64,000 bases of DNA, from assembly GCA_946965045.2 (NCBI GenBank), contig OX337235.1, forward strand, positions 1,364,001-1,428,000, read 5' to 3'. The notes beneath the pieces were generated by a model. That model worked only from the letters and a program-made list of their open reading frames with translations, was not told the DNA's origin and made no database searches. A program made the position numbers and the translations under genes. This stretch comes from Epithemia pelagica. Its lineage: Eukaryota; Bacillariophyta; Bacillariophyceae; Surirellales; Surirellaceae. This document shows, one piece after another, positions 43,050-52,901 of the stretch (the first letter of the stretch is position 1; each line of letters begins with the position of its first letter).

Positions 43050-44543
43050 ATGATGTGTGGTGACTTGAATGGACTGCTCCGGTTGCAGGATTTATTTTGG
43101 GTCGAATGCAACCATCATAGCCACAACACTTCTGCAGAACTGGAAGCCTCGCAATCTCTCTTGTCCGCCGCTGTCAGTGGGGAAGACACCAACAACCGTC
43201 GTGCTGCACCGGCCGCTCCTTTGCAACTCGAGTGGAGATTTACCTCCTTAACCAGTTTGTTGTCGGACATGATGAGTAAGGATGAAGAAGAGGACTGTCC
43301 GGATTGTCCCTTGTGTTTGAATCCCATGCGTCCGGCCGATATGGCCTTTCCTCTCCATTGTCCATCGCCCCAATGTGATTTCAACATGTGCGCCAACTGT
43401 ATCAAAGCCATGCTTCGCGCCGAAGCAGATGGATACGAAGAAGCCAGTGATGGATCCAAACAAGTCAAATACCATTTGGCGTGTCCCATGAGTCGCGCCA
43501 AGTACTTGGCACCCGATACGGAACTCACTCAAATCTTTGTCGAAGAAAAGAAGGAACCATCTTGTCACGATGGTCCGCAACCCAACCAGAAACTCGCCTA
43601 TCATCCCATTGTTACCTATGTGTTGCTCTTACGACAAGCCTATTCGGTGGCCAATATTCTCCAAGAGAGTGATTCCAATTTGTCCGCCTCCAACCTCAAG
43701 AAGAAACATGAATTCCTTCAAAATACGACACTGGATGACATTCAAGAGGCTTCGGTGAATTATCGAACGTATTTAAAAGACATTGGCAAAAAGGTGGAAG
43801 CGCCCGAGTTGGATTGGTCCAAATATGCAGACGTACCCCGACTTGGTTCAGCCGGTTCCGTCTTGGAGAAAAGTCGCGACAAGTTGGTGACAACCCGAGC
43901 CTGGCGAGATCCAACGCTCTTTATTGGGTGGGAGGAACTCATGACGTTGCCCGAACAAGAATATGTGACACAACTCATGTACAGCAACGACGTGCCCAAT
44001 TTGGCTCATGCGTCCCACATTATGCATGGCGTTCTCTTGGGTGGCCGACAACCCTCGGATCGAGCCATTGATGTGATTAGTAATTTCCGAAAGACGGCGC
44101 CTCCTCCACTCAAGTCAGCCTCCCTTTCGCTCAAACCACCTGCTCCCATGCACCCCAAGGCTGCCGCCAAAATGGTGGGTCGCTTCCCCTTGCCGAATCA
44201 CATGCCACGGTGTGTTGTCTTTCCAGTGTACGATCCCGAGGAACGCAATTGTCCGGTCCGGTTTGAAACGCCGTCGGCGCGGTATCAGCCCTTGACGGTC
44301 TCCCAAGTACGAGGTGTCGCGGGACGGTCCGGAATGCGACGAGGGGATGTCGTCACCCATGTCGAAGGGCAACCCGTCTACTCGAATGAACAATATGCCA
44401 AACTCTTGGCAAGTTTCTTTCATCGACCAGCACATGCGGACGATGACCGACAAGTCATGATTGTCGTCAATGCCCATGCCGAAAATGCCCGGTTGTTGCG
44501 AGAACGAGCTCAAGCCATGCAAAAAGCACGCGTTCAATTCTAA
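43050..44543 (+). CDS. Zinc-ribbon/RING-like protein with C-terminal PDZ-like domain
   Basis: Intronless, about 497 residues from ATG 43050; the frame is open to 42888 but has no ATG there, and another Met lies near 43270. Residues about 83-120 have CPDCPLCLNPM, LHCPSPQCDFNMC and CANC, enough Cys/His for a RING-like or zinc-ribbon fold. The middle is helical (LLRQAYSVANILQE, KKHEFLQNTTLDDIQEA). The C-terminus (residues about 418-460) reads VSQVRGVAGRSGMRRGDVVT then HVEGQPVYSNEQY, which matches a PDZ carboxylate-binding loop followed by its helix. Combining the two suggests a ubiquitin-ligase-like adaptor, but no family is recognised for the whole chain. Start uncertain. Confidence 0.68.
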   Translation: MMCGDLNGLLRLQDLFWVECNHHSHNTSAELEASQSLLSAAVSGEDTNNRRAAPAAPLQLEWRFTSLTSLLSDMMSKDEEEDCPDCPLCLNPMRPADMAFPLHCPSPQCDFNMCANCIKAMLRAEADGYEEASDGSKQVKYHLACPMSRAKYLAPDTELTQIFVEEKKEPSCHDGPQPNQKLAYHPIVTYVLLLRQAYSVANILQESDSNLSASNLKKKHEFLQNTTLDDIQEASVNYRTYLKDIGKKVEAPELDWSKYADVPRLGSAGSVLEKSRDKLVTTRAWRDPTLFIGWEELMTLPEQEYVTQLMYSNDVPNLAHASHIMHGVLLGGRQPSDRAIDVISNFRKTAPPPLKSASLSLKPPAPMHPKAAAKMVGRFPLPNHMPRCVVFPVYDPEERNCPVRFETPSARYQPLTVSQVRGVAGRSGMRRGDVVTHVEGQPVYSNEQYAKLLASFFHRPAHADDDRQVMIVVNAHAENARLLRERAQAMQKARVQF

Positions 44544-44988
44544 TCGGCGCGTGTCGCACAAATGTGTAGGGGAGAATCATTTTTTTTGTGCTAGTGTGTG
44601 GAGCAATGAACCTGGGCGAGTCGTTTCCTCTCGCAACTCTCTTGTACACATAGAACTACTGTGGTTGACACTTGTCGTCGTCCGGTAAGACTAGTCTTTG
44701 AAAATCATAACAAACAGTACGTTCTTTTTTCTAGAGCAATAGGTGGCCTGATGGCCTTGTTTTCTTCCCGGCCCCAAAGGACTTTTGCTGGATTAACGTT
44801 TTTCGATTCCCTGTCGAAGCGGTGAGACGCACCTGTTCAGCTTTCCAGCACTTTCTGGTACCACAAGACCACCCAAAGAAAATTGTTCCATACTGTGGTT
44901 CTGCGGATCTCGCATAATGTTATAACCTTGACTTACTCCAAAATAGCTTGAAATAGATCTTGATGGATAACACCTCGCAGCAGTACAC
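44544..44988. other. Intergenic, no gene recognised
   Basis: Convergent gap between the RING/PDZ-like gene and CTP synthase. It should hold both 3' UTRs. Confidence 0.45.
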
Positions 44989-46797
44989 TTAGGTAGAGGC
45001 TGACGATGCTTTCTGGAGGTTCTTTTCGGTCGCCGCCCGGAGCAGACCATAAAAGGGAGGAGAGGGACGCAAGGGCCTGGATTGAAATTCCGGATGGAAT
45101 TGACACCCCACGTAATAGGCATGACCGGGCAATTCCGAAATTTCCATTCGATCTCCATCTCGTCCCACAAATTTCAAACCTCCATCATGAATCGCCGCCA
45201 CCTTTTCGGGATTGACCTCGTATCGATGACGATGGCGTTCGGATATACGAGGGGCTCCTCCGTACAATTGCTGGCATTGCGACATGCCAGTCGTGTCCGA
45301 CTCGCTATTCTTTGGACTATCATTCCTATCCATAAGTGTGTGCGTAAAGGTAGTGGTACGTCCTCCCAATCGCATGGTGCCACCCATGGTGGTTGGATCA
45401 ATTTCCGGCATGAACACAATTGTTGGTTCCTTGGTTTCTTCGTCAAACTCGGCCGAATCGGCTCCTTTCCAGTGCAACACATTTCGGCAGTATTCGACTA
45501 CCATGGCCTGAAATCCCAGGCAAATTCCCAAACAGGGCTTGTCCTCGAGGCGACAATGGTTGGCTGCCCGCAGTTTCCCTTCCCAACCTCGTTTTCCAAA
45601 ACCACCGGGGATCACAACACCATCTGCCTCCTGCAGCTTTTTCCAAGCCTCGGCAGAAGTTTCTTGTGTCTTTTCCGAAGAAGGAACCGATGATATCATT
45701 TCATAGTCTGATCCTTTACCCTTCTCTGCTTTTTCAGTATTGTTGATATCGTCGTCGTCGCCATCCTCTAAAAGACCAGCTTCAATCCATTCCAGTTCCA
45801 ACTTGACTTTACAGGCCATGCTGGCATGACGCAAGGCCTTGATGACGGACAGGTACGAATCCTGGAGGCCTGTATATTTCCCAATCAAAGCAATTATGAC
45901 AGTTCGCGCTGTCGCACTCACGGATCGGGCCATGGTCACCCAGGTTGTCAAGTCAGGCTTGGTGGGAGGCAAGTTGAGTTGCTTTTGTAATATTTCATGC
46001 AATCCCTGTTGTTCCAATAAGGACGGCACAAAGTACACATTGGAAACGTCATGGACACTCAATACATGTTCGGCAGGGACGTGACAAAAGTTGGAAATCT
46101 TTTGTTTGGTGGCCGTCTCCAAGACCTGCGTAGAGCGACAAAAGATTATACTGGGGGAGAGTCCCAACGACCTCAAATCACGAACCCCATGTTGCGTTGG
46201 TTTGGTCTTTTGTTCATTGGAAAGAATCGGTATGAGTGATACAAAGCACACGCAAAAGTTTTCATGGCCCACTCGAAACTGGAATTGTCTCAAGGCTTCC
46301 AAAAAGACTGAACTCTCAATGTCTCCCACTGTTCCTCCCACCTCGACCAAACAAATGTCGGCCGGTTCGCCATTGTCGTCTCCTCCTTCTTCTTCTTGGA
46401 CTGGAACTTGAGCCGCCGTTTCAATCCAATCTTGAATGCAATCGGTAATGTGAGGCACCACTTGTACCGTTTTGCCCAAATAATCGCCTTTGCGTTCCGC
46501 CAAAATGACCTTGCGATAGATTTTGCCCGTCGTCAGGTTGTGATTGGACGTCAATTGCAAGGACAAGAATCGTTCGTAATTTCCCAAATCCAAATCGGAC
46601 TCTCCCCCATCGTTCAAGACAAAGACTTCTCCATGCTCAAAAGGGGACATGGTCCCCGCATCCACGTTCAAATAGGGATCAATCTTGATGGCCGTCACTC
46701 GCAGTCCACACGCTTGCAACAAGCGGCCCATGGAACTAATGGTCACTCCCTTACCCAGCCCGGAAACCACGCCTCCTGTTACCACAATGTACTTCAT
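44989..46797 (-). CDS. CTPS: CTP synthase (glutamine hydrolysing)
   Basis: Intronless, 602 residues; ATG 46797 gives [17 protein letters not shown], the expected start, so the upstream in-frame extension is not used. The ATP-binding synthase domain has [27 protein letters not shown], and HITDCIQDW, then [11 protein letters not shown]. The glutaminase domain has [12 protein letters not shown], the nucleophile in [10 protein letters not shown] (active-site Cys), and [10 protein letters not shown] (His/Glu). It makes CTP from UTP with ATP and Gln. Between the two domains sits an extra acidic, Ser-rich insertion of about 25 residues ([18 protein letters not shown] region, genomic about 45700-45790). 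The C-terminus is short. Divergent from the microprotein and bZIP genes. Confidence 0.96.
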   Translation of the reverse strand: MKYIVVTGGVVSGLGKGVTISSMGRLLQACGLRVTAIKIDPYLNVDAGTMSPFEHGEVFVLNDGGESDLDLGNYERFLSLQLTSNHNLTTGKIYRKVILAERKGDYLGKTVQVVPHITDCIQDWIETAAQVPVQEEEGGDDNGEPADICLVEVGGTVGDIESSVFLEALRQFQFRVGHENFCVCFVSLIPILSNEQKTKPTQHGVRDLRSLGLSPSIIFCRSTQVLETATKQKISNFCHVPAEHVLSVHDVSNVYFVPSLLEQQGLHEILQKQLNLPPTKPDLTTWVTMARSVSATARTVIIALIGKYTGLQDSYLSVIKALRHASMACKVKLELEWIEAGLLEDGDDDDINNTEKAEKGKGSDYEMISSVPSSEKTQETSAEAWKKLQEADGVVIPGGFGKRGWEGKLRAANHCRLEDKPCLGICLGFQAMVVEYCRNVLHWKGADSAEFDEETKEPTIVFMPEIDPTTMGGTMRLGGRTTTFTHTLMDRNDSPKNSESDTTGMSQCQQLYGGAPRISERHRHRYEVNPEKVAAIHDGGLKFVGRDGDRMEISELPGHAYYVGCQFHPEFQSRPLRPSPPFYGLLRAATEKNLQKASSAST

Positions 46798-47387
46798 GAT
46801 GATGGCTTGAATGAATGGACGTTTTCGGACCAAATGATACAACCACAGACAAAAGATTCCGTCCAATCTGAATGCAATGCTATCAAGAGCGGCAGAATTT
46901 GGATGGACCTGACATGATTTTCTCATTCCAATTTCCAATCGCCCTTCATTCATTCACGCGGGACGAGGACGGATGATGGAACGTGCGCGCGCGACACCGG
47001 ACAGACCGACAGCAGGGGTTCGTTCTCCGCCCACTGAATTCCTTGCACTTGGAATGACACAAAGATATGTGTACACAGCATTGTACAGATTGATCCACAG
47101 TGCATCCTCCAACCACCTTGCGCACAGACACGGTGAAGACAACACCGTGGCGGTAAACAAAATCGAACAGCAAAGAGACATCCCGCAATAGACCCAAGAG
47201 GGAAACCAAGAGAAATATACAATCGGCATCCTACGTTACGCAACAAAACGTCTCAAGCCTTCCTCCTTGTGGACAAAAAGTCACTCTTGTCGGCAAAGGT
47301 GGAGGGGCCTGGGGTGTGCGGCAAGCATAGAAATCGTACGAGGCTTGCGGTTCAGTTTCCCGGACAATACACATACAAAGCGACACC
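46798..47387. promoter_or_regulatory. Divergent region upstream of CTP synthase
   Basis: A 590-bp gap containing the CTP synthase promoter and that of the plus-strand transcript beginning near 47388. A GCGCGCGCGAC run lies near 46985. Confidence 0.4.
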
Positions 47388-47576
47388 ATGGCGGATCTCT
47401 ATGGTGAATTTCACGAGGACGATGATGACCTTGAGGTACGAAATCGTTTACCGGATTTTTCCTTTGTTCGTGTGTTTTAATAGGGTGTATTAGAGTGCTA
47501 TCGAAAAGAGGATTACCATGAAATGCTCCATGATGCCGCGGTCCAAAAGAGGGAGGATACTTGGAACTCCGCATGA
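47388..47576 (+). CDS. Candidate 46-residue microprotein or upstream ORF
   Basis: ATG 47388 in a strong context (ACACCATGG) opens an acidic start, MADLYGEFHEDDDDLE. A 48-bp GT-AG segment (47436-47483), shorter than the other introns here, keeps the frame when removed, giving GVLECYRKEDYHEML and a stop at 47574-47576. The spliced product of 46 residues is hydrophilic, without a helix or signal. It lies about 250 bases upstream of, and on the same strand as, the bZIP-PAS start, so it could be an upstream ORF of that messenger rather than a separate gene. Not recognised. Low confidence. Confidence 0.35.
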
Positions 47577-47827
47577 GCCGATTTCCCGGCGCTTCCGCGA
47601 CCTCTTTCAATTCTTTATGTCGCTTTGATGTCGCTGTTCTACTATTCCTGGAGGAGTACACATGTCTTGTGACAAATAATTGTACACTATCAAGAACGGT
47701 CAGCTTACTGTTCGCAAAGGCTTCCATCATCGGTGTCAAGAGCAGATGGTACCGGTTTCTCCAATGGGAACAGCAACAAGCACGACAGATTCCATTCAAA
47801 AAGAAACACCTAAAGAGTCTTTCCACC

Positions 47828-50684
47828 ATGTTTCAATATCAACAACGGCAAAAACAAAACGCAACCATGTTGAGGAACCAAACGCTGGATGATTTTGACA
47901 TGTCAAGTGTGAGCATTGTCCTGTGTTTTTCGGCGTTCGTTTGAGTGAATCGTTCGTTTGTGGTATTCGTTCTTTGGTTTGGATGATTAAGCACCGTGAT
48001 CTCATTATTTCCTTCTTCCGTGATTCCATAAACAGGAGAACGAAGATGACATTGGGGCTTTGGGGAGTATCCTGTCCTGGGATGAAGATGAGGACGATGA
48101 AGGCCAGGCTGTAAACCATTCGGCTGCAGCCATGAATGTAGCACTCCGAGAGCGAGATTCTGCTTCCGGAACTTCTGCTCCTCCCGATATGGTTCAGTTT
48201 TCAATGAAAGATGGGGTACCGCAATTCAATTTCCTGACCAATTCTGCCTCGCTAATGGCGAATGGACAACAGGCTGTTAATGCGGTTGGTTCCACACAAC
48301 AATCCCAACAGAACGGCGGAGGAACGGATTCCAGTTTAACCCTACAATTACCAATGCCCACCCCCATTTCCAAATTCAATAATTCGTCGTCTTTTCCGTC
48401 CTCAACACAGCAACATCCACCACCTCGTCAAGACAATGAGTCTTCTTCACAGCAGCAAAAACTTGACATCTCGATGCAACCGATAAACAACAATAGCACG
48501 AACACAGCAGTGAATGCAAATTCGGTTCAGCAAATGGTGTCTCAGCAACAATCGCAACCAGGTTTGGCGGCAACGTTCACACAGCTTTTAGCGCAGCAAG
48601 CGGGGACGCTTCTGCAGCAACACCAGCAGCAACAACAAAATCAATCGGCGCAGCAACAGCAAGAATTGCAACAAGCGGCGAACCAAATAAACGCCTCACA
48701 GTCTCCGCAAGGCACTGTTGCAGACCCTGCTTCGGCTCAGCAACAAGCTCAACAGGCCGTTCTCCAACAGGCGCAGCAACAGTTGCAGCAAGCGGCACAA
48801 CAGGCTGCGCAGCAACAAGCCCAACAACTGCAGCAACAGTCCCAGCAAAACAACCAGGTGCAACAGGCACAAAACCAAATGCAACAACAGCCTCTTCAAA
48901 TGCCATTTGGGAACGACCCCAGTGCCTTTATTCAACAGTTGCAGTTTGCTCAATTTCAACACCAGCTGCAACTGCAAGCCCAACAACAGCAGCAACAACA
49001 ACAACAATCCCAAAGACCGACTTTTGCCGTGGCCCCAACACCTGGAAGCAACCCTGCTGGTGTGCAGTTTGCTCAACCACCAGCGGCCCCAGCATTGAAT
49101 CCAAGACCCCAACGGGAAGGGCCCCCTCCAGCAAAGCGAGCAAAGAAAACCAAAGCACTGCCCGCACTGAAACCTGCGTCAAGCAGTAGGGAATCGAAGA
49201 AACCCGCTCCGACTCCTACACCAACTCCATCTCTACCAAAGGCTGGAGTCGTTTCGGCGAGTGACACGGATTGCGAAGGCCCTAAGAAGACAGCCTCATG
49301 TTCCAGCAGCGCAGGAAGCGAGGCAACGCTCTCGCAACCACCAGCTGGTTCCAAGAAACTAGCCAAGCATGAAGTGATACAGGACCATAATCTCAATGCC
49401 GATGAAAAGGCACAGGCCAACCGTGATCGAAATCGAGAACACGCCCGGAATACTCGCTTACGGAAAAAGGCCTACCTCGAGAAACTGAAAGCAACTGTAG
49501 AGGATCTCTGTAGAGAACGAGATACTCTGGTATCTGAGCGTGCTGGAGCGGCTGGGCTTCTGGTGGAGATGCACAACACCAGAACCGAAGTTCTTATGTC
49601 CTTCTTTGCTCTACGATCCTCCAACGAAAAAAGAAGAAAGCTTTGGTCCAGTATCCTGGATGAAAGCTGCTTTACATGCATCATGCCAGTTACGCCATAT
49701 CGTTCATTTCCTGCTAGCGAAGTCCAAGTCTCCAAGTGTCAAAGGACTGTTATGGGTATCGACGCAATGATGGCTGATACAGCGTCGTTGCACGTGCTTT
49801 TCCAGTCACTGGTGGATAGAATACGATTTCCGAACGGCAAGATCGACTTCCGCTACACGTTAGTGACTGAGGAATCTGTTGTGGCAGGAAACCAAATGAT
49901 GGCACGATGGGTAATGTCCACTGTGAATGCGACGAAATGTGGAGCATTGACCGAAGTTTCAAAACAAGGAATGCTCTGTTGCAAATTCAACTCGGCGCAC
50001 AGAATAACGGGATTGGAACTCATGTTTGATGTCATGGCTTTTATGTTGCAGCTGAAACAAGCTGCAGGGTCAGACAGTTTCTCTGTGATACCAAATACCG
50101 TACAAACATGTCAAAGAACGTTTGACAAGCCCATGGTGATGACACTGGCAACTCCTCCCTATACAATTGTTCAAGTGAATAAGTTGTGGGAAGAGATGAC
50201 AGGATATTCGTCTGAAGAGGTTGTTGGCAAGACATCATGTGCGATCCTGCAAGGCCCCAAGACTGAGAAGAAAGCAATACATGAACTGATGGAAGAAATC
50301 CGTTTCAAACGACCTGGGACTGCACATGTGCGGAACATCAAGAAGTCTGGCCAGGAGTTTACACATGCAATTCTTGCCTTCCCGCTAAGCACTGACTCCA
50401 GGGTTACGCATTATGTGTCGCTCTCGAATCATGTTGAAAACCTTCCATCGTCTGATGAGAGTTCCGCAACCATCCCGAAAGTACCAGAGAAGCCGTTACA
50501 GCAACAGCAAGTCACCCCGTCTCTGAACCAGAACAGTTCCGCTCCGCAGAATGCGATACCTCAATTATTTCCAACACCATCGCCATCAACGAGTGTGTTC
50601 CATCCACAACCTCAGTCCGTTGAATCCAGTAACACGCTGATGGCACCCCCTCCGGCCCAAGCTTCAATGCTTCCACCCTCCTAG
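47828..50684 (+). CDS. bZIP transcription factor with C-terminal PAS/LOV-like domain
   Basis: Exon 1 (47828-47908) and exon 2 (48036-50684), with a 127-bp phase-0 intron, encode about 909 residues. ATG 47828 is chosen; an upstream frame is possible. Residues 100-360 are Gln-rich with pure poly-Gln runs. The bZIP basic region (NRDRNREHARNTRLRKKAYL, about residues 485-505) is followed by a leucine-zipper-like helix. A C-terminal PAS fold (residues about 720-830) has YTIVQVNKLWEEMTGYS, GKTSCAILQGPKTEKKAI and NIKKSGQEF. bZIP-then-PAS/LOV is the layout of aureochromes, the stramenopile blue-light receptors. Here the Cys (residue 762) lines up with the photoactive Cys of GRNCRFLQG, although neighbouring flavin residues differ. 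Binds DNA as a dimer in the nucleus. Light sensing is unproven. Confidence 0.85.
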
Positions 50685-51078
50685 TCGCGGGGACTCATCA
50701 CCACGCCTCAATTGCGATGTCTCCCCGCTTTCATCTTCCAAGTTGAAACACGCCTCAGCTCAAGCGACTCCGACGATCACTCCAAGCGCCCACTAGAGAA
50801 CAAGTTTTCCACCCGACCAACGAATTTGACACTCGAAATTCATGATATCTAGTAGAGAGGGAAAGAAGTGTTTGATTTTGCTTCTTATTCAAGTTTGATG
50901 TTCATTCTATATTCCGCTCGAGATCTGTTGAGGCCTGCCGCCCGCTCATTGTACATATTGCGTCCATCGGCCCACCACTGCATGTAGGTTCAGTTCTTTT
51001 GCCTCCTGAACACTTGCACCATTCATGTAGATAGCAAGTCTCATCATCATAAAGATACCAAGTTTCATGCTTCTCCCT
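50685..51078. other. Intergenic, no gene recognised
   Basis: Convergent gap: 3' flank of the bZIP-PAS gene and 3' flank of the divergent cysteine gene. Confidence 0.45.
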
Positions 51079-51924
51079 TCACGTCAATCTTGTTCGCTGT
51101 TGGATGTTGTGGTCGTTGCTTGTCCCGGTTCGTGGTGGCGGCAATATGGGAGAAGAAGTCGGTGATGGACCTGTTGGATTCTGACTGCATGCAACAATCT
51201 GTAAATAAAAGAAATGAGATACGAATGTGTTTCAAATAATGAACGAACCGGGGAAGCCAAGGCCAGACACTGACGACATGTAGTGGAGACTCACAGTGTC
51301 CGCCCAACCGGCCGAGACAGTCACTTGAGCAGAGTTTTGGACACAGATGCTTTCGCCTCCAGTCAGAGAAAACGCCCAGGATTGAACAATGCTTTCCTGA
51401 TTGTTTCCATTGATCGCTGTGGCAATCACCTGCAAGCCTCGAGATTCCTTTGGCTCAATGCTCTCATACAGTACGGAATCTCCCGTTTGGAAGTTTCCAT
51501 CAATCATCTGACGAGCCAGAACATTATACTCTAGATTGAGCTCCAACAGAACCAAACTGTTGATTGTCACTGGTGCCTCCATGTCGAGCGGGAGATTGGT
51601 GCCATTCCACGAGTATTGATTGGGGTCGGGAATGACAATACACGTTGTCTCGATCCATGGGTTTTGCAGTGGTTGCGGTGGTCGCAACTCACAGGGCAGG
51701 GCCAGATTAAAGACCAGTTGATAGAACAGGCGATCGCAGGGCCGACAGGAGCCGCCTTCATTCCAGAGTTGTCTTGCCTTGCTGTTATTGACTGTATCTC
51801 CGAAACAATGCGATACCAATGTGCTACACCAGAAAAGGCCAACGAAAACAAGGATCAAGGGCCGGCTGGTGAAGCCAGAGACGACGCCTTTGTCCGAACC
51901 AGGGAGTAAAAGAAACGGATTCAT
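51079..51924 (-). CDS. Divergent single six-Cys-domain secreted protein
   Basis: Exon 1 (51924-51295) and exon 2 (51198-51079), with a 96-bp phase-0 intron, encode 249 residues. Residues 1-43 contain a hydrophobic signal sequence (LILVFVGLFWCSTLVSHCFG). The domain opens CRPCDRLFYQLVFNLALPC and keeps the framework of the cluster proteins: a TTC cysteine, ITINSLVLLELNLEYNVL, a GNFQTGDSVLYESI strand pair, WAFSL before a later Cys, and GWADT just before the splice. Exon 2 gives IVACSQN, a short Pro/Ser linker and a hydrophilic end, with no Lys/Gly tail. The phase-0 intron sits at the same place as in the two- and three-domain minus-strand genes, marking it as the same lineage. The closing of the domain across an intron, but without a tail, makes it the simplest member. 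Confidence 0.72.
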
Positions 51925-52901
51925 GGATCAAAAAGTGATTCGATATCTCTCTCTCTCTTGCGAAAAATGATACTATACTTTGGATCCTGCCGCGTTGCTT
52001 GACGACGACAACAAGAACACACCGACATTGTATGCGTCCTTCGTGCAAGCAGTCTATCCCGCATATGGTACCCAATCCCATCACGATAAACAACTCTCGG
52101 CTGGAATAAACAAACCTAACAATATTTTGTTGTCTACGCGAATAAGCAGTTTCGAAAGAGACGAAGAGACTCCACCTTTGAATGGGTAGTAGGAGTCGCC
52201 TTGTGGCAAAAAAGACTGCAAATGGGAAATTGTGAGCAACCCAAGCGGGAATGAGCGATCATCTGCGACTGCATTGACTTTACACAAAAGTCGAAGTCAT
52301 CTCTAAGATTGACGAAATGCAACCAAACTCGCCCGAATTCAATCCAGTGGAATATGATGGACCCAATATGGATCTGTGACAAAAGAAATGGATGTGAGGA
52401 TCATCATGAGATCGAGTGTCGAGTGAGAACGATAGAGAGCATGCTTCGTACTCCTAGAGGAACAAATTTCCCATCCATTCGGTAGGAGGAGAGGGTAGTT
52501 GAGATAGCTTTTTCTGTTCTGGGGGCAAGCCGAAACCACCCTTGTACGAAGCGGGGGCAGAAAAGATAAGGTACAAACGGAAGCGTTCCCCGTGCCCCTT
52601 TCTTGCGGGAACAAAGCGCCGCATCTTCTCCAGACCCCATTTTGATCAACAAACACAAGTTACATCTCTACCAAAGAAGAGGAGGAGAGTGTGATTCATT
52701 CCTTGACGAGCGCCAGGTCGAACCAATTCTGTCCTTTCCTACCTCTGTTTCAAAAGCTTTGCTGGATTTGCATTTGGGAGAGTGTTGAAATTTCTCCAAC
52801 GCTGCTTCATCTTCCCTTGTGTCCCTTGTCGATCCAATTATTCGGGTGACCGTAGTTCGTTCCTATACCATAATATCCCCAACCAAACACAAAGATAGAC
52901 C
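51925..52901. promoter_or_regulatory. Divergent intergenic region, about 1 kb
   Basis: Between the divergent cysteine gene and the transporter. A short CT run (TCTCTCTCTCTCTTG) lies near 51946-51960. Several frames up to 105 codons show no domain and are not called. Confidence 0.45.

Noticed and set aside
45082-45693. 203-codon plus-strand frame
   Set aside because: Antisense to the glutaminase domain of CTP synthase, which is clearly coding.
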